This document shows, in pieces, positions 6,864-6,897 of a DNA stretch of 6,897 nt (the stretch's first letter is position 1; each line of letters begins with the position of its first letter). The stretch is from 39-52-133 sp041488395 (lineage in GTDB: Bacteria; Pseudomonadota; Gammaproteobacteria; Burkholderiales; Gallionellaceae): assembly GCA_041488395.1 (NCBI GenBank), contig JBGPPE010000134.1, forward strand, positions 1 to 6,897, read 5' to 3'. The translations under genes and the position numbers were made by a program. The notes under the pieces are model-generated. The model was given only the letters and a program-made list of their open reading frames with translations, was not told the DNA's origin and ran no database searches.

Positions 6864-6897
6864 GCTGGGCATCACAAATGGAACCGATTATTGGCAT

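Noticed and set aside
6862..6897. Start of a divergent plus-strand gene (ATG at 6862)
   Set aside because: Only 12 codons are visible, there is no ribosome site, and the ATG lies inside the AT palindrome; cannot be supported.

Overview
The window carries the accessory and export half of an aryl polyene (APE / xanthomonadin-type) biosynthetic cluster. It is read as one six-gene block on the minus strand (6749 down to 810). A separate methyltransferase gene lies on the plus strand at the left edge (2-715). The families present (LpxL-like acyltransferase, periplasmic LolA-like carrier, RND/MMPL exporter) require a Gram-negative cell envelope. Protein style and the moderate GC content suggest a pigmented or biofilm-forming Pseudomonadota, perhaps a betaproteobacterium or a xanthomonad relative; the lineage is inference.

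Layout in transcription order on the minus strand: an acyl carrier protein (6749-6459), a 70-base gap, then an AMP-forming acyl/aryl ligase (6388-5045), a short hotdog dehydratase of the ApeI type (5048-4743), a lysophospholipid-type acyltransferase (4746-3808), a LolA-like lipoprotein carrier (3811-3200) and an MMPL/RND exporter (3203-810). The last five genes are joined by four consecutive 4-base stop/start overlaps (three ATGA, one GTGA), so they almost certainly form one translationally coupled operon. The 148 bases to the right of the carrier protein gene are AT-rich, contain a perfect 14-base palindrome, and probably hold the promoter or a gene boundary.

Working model, from the known APE pathway plus the gene order: the ligase activates an aromatic starter acid and loads it on the carrier protein. 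Type II polyketide enzymes extend the chain, with ApeI as one of the dehydratases that create the conjugated double bonds. The acyltransferase then links the polyene to a membrane-bound acceptor, and the LolA-like protein and the MMPL exporter move the product across the envelope to the outer membrane. No ketosynthase, chain-length factor, ketoreductase, thioesterase, glycosyltransferase or ApeG-like membrane protein is encoded in this window. The cluster is therefore either cut by the window edge on the right or is a rearranged or reduced variant.

The left 715 bases have visibly higher GC (about 63-67% in two 60-base blocks counted by hand, against about 52% in one block of the exporter). 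They encode a class I methyltransferase that converges on the exporter gene. A 94-base spacer without a recognisable gene or strong terminator separates the two. I found no RNA genes, mobile elements or CRISPR arrays.
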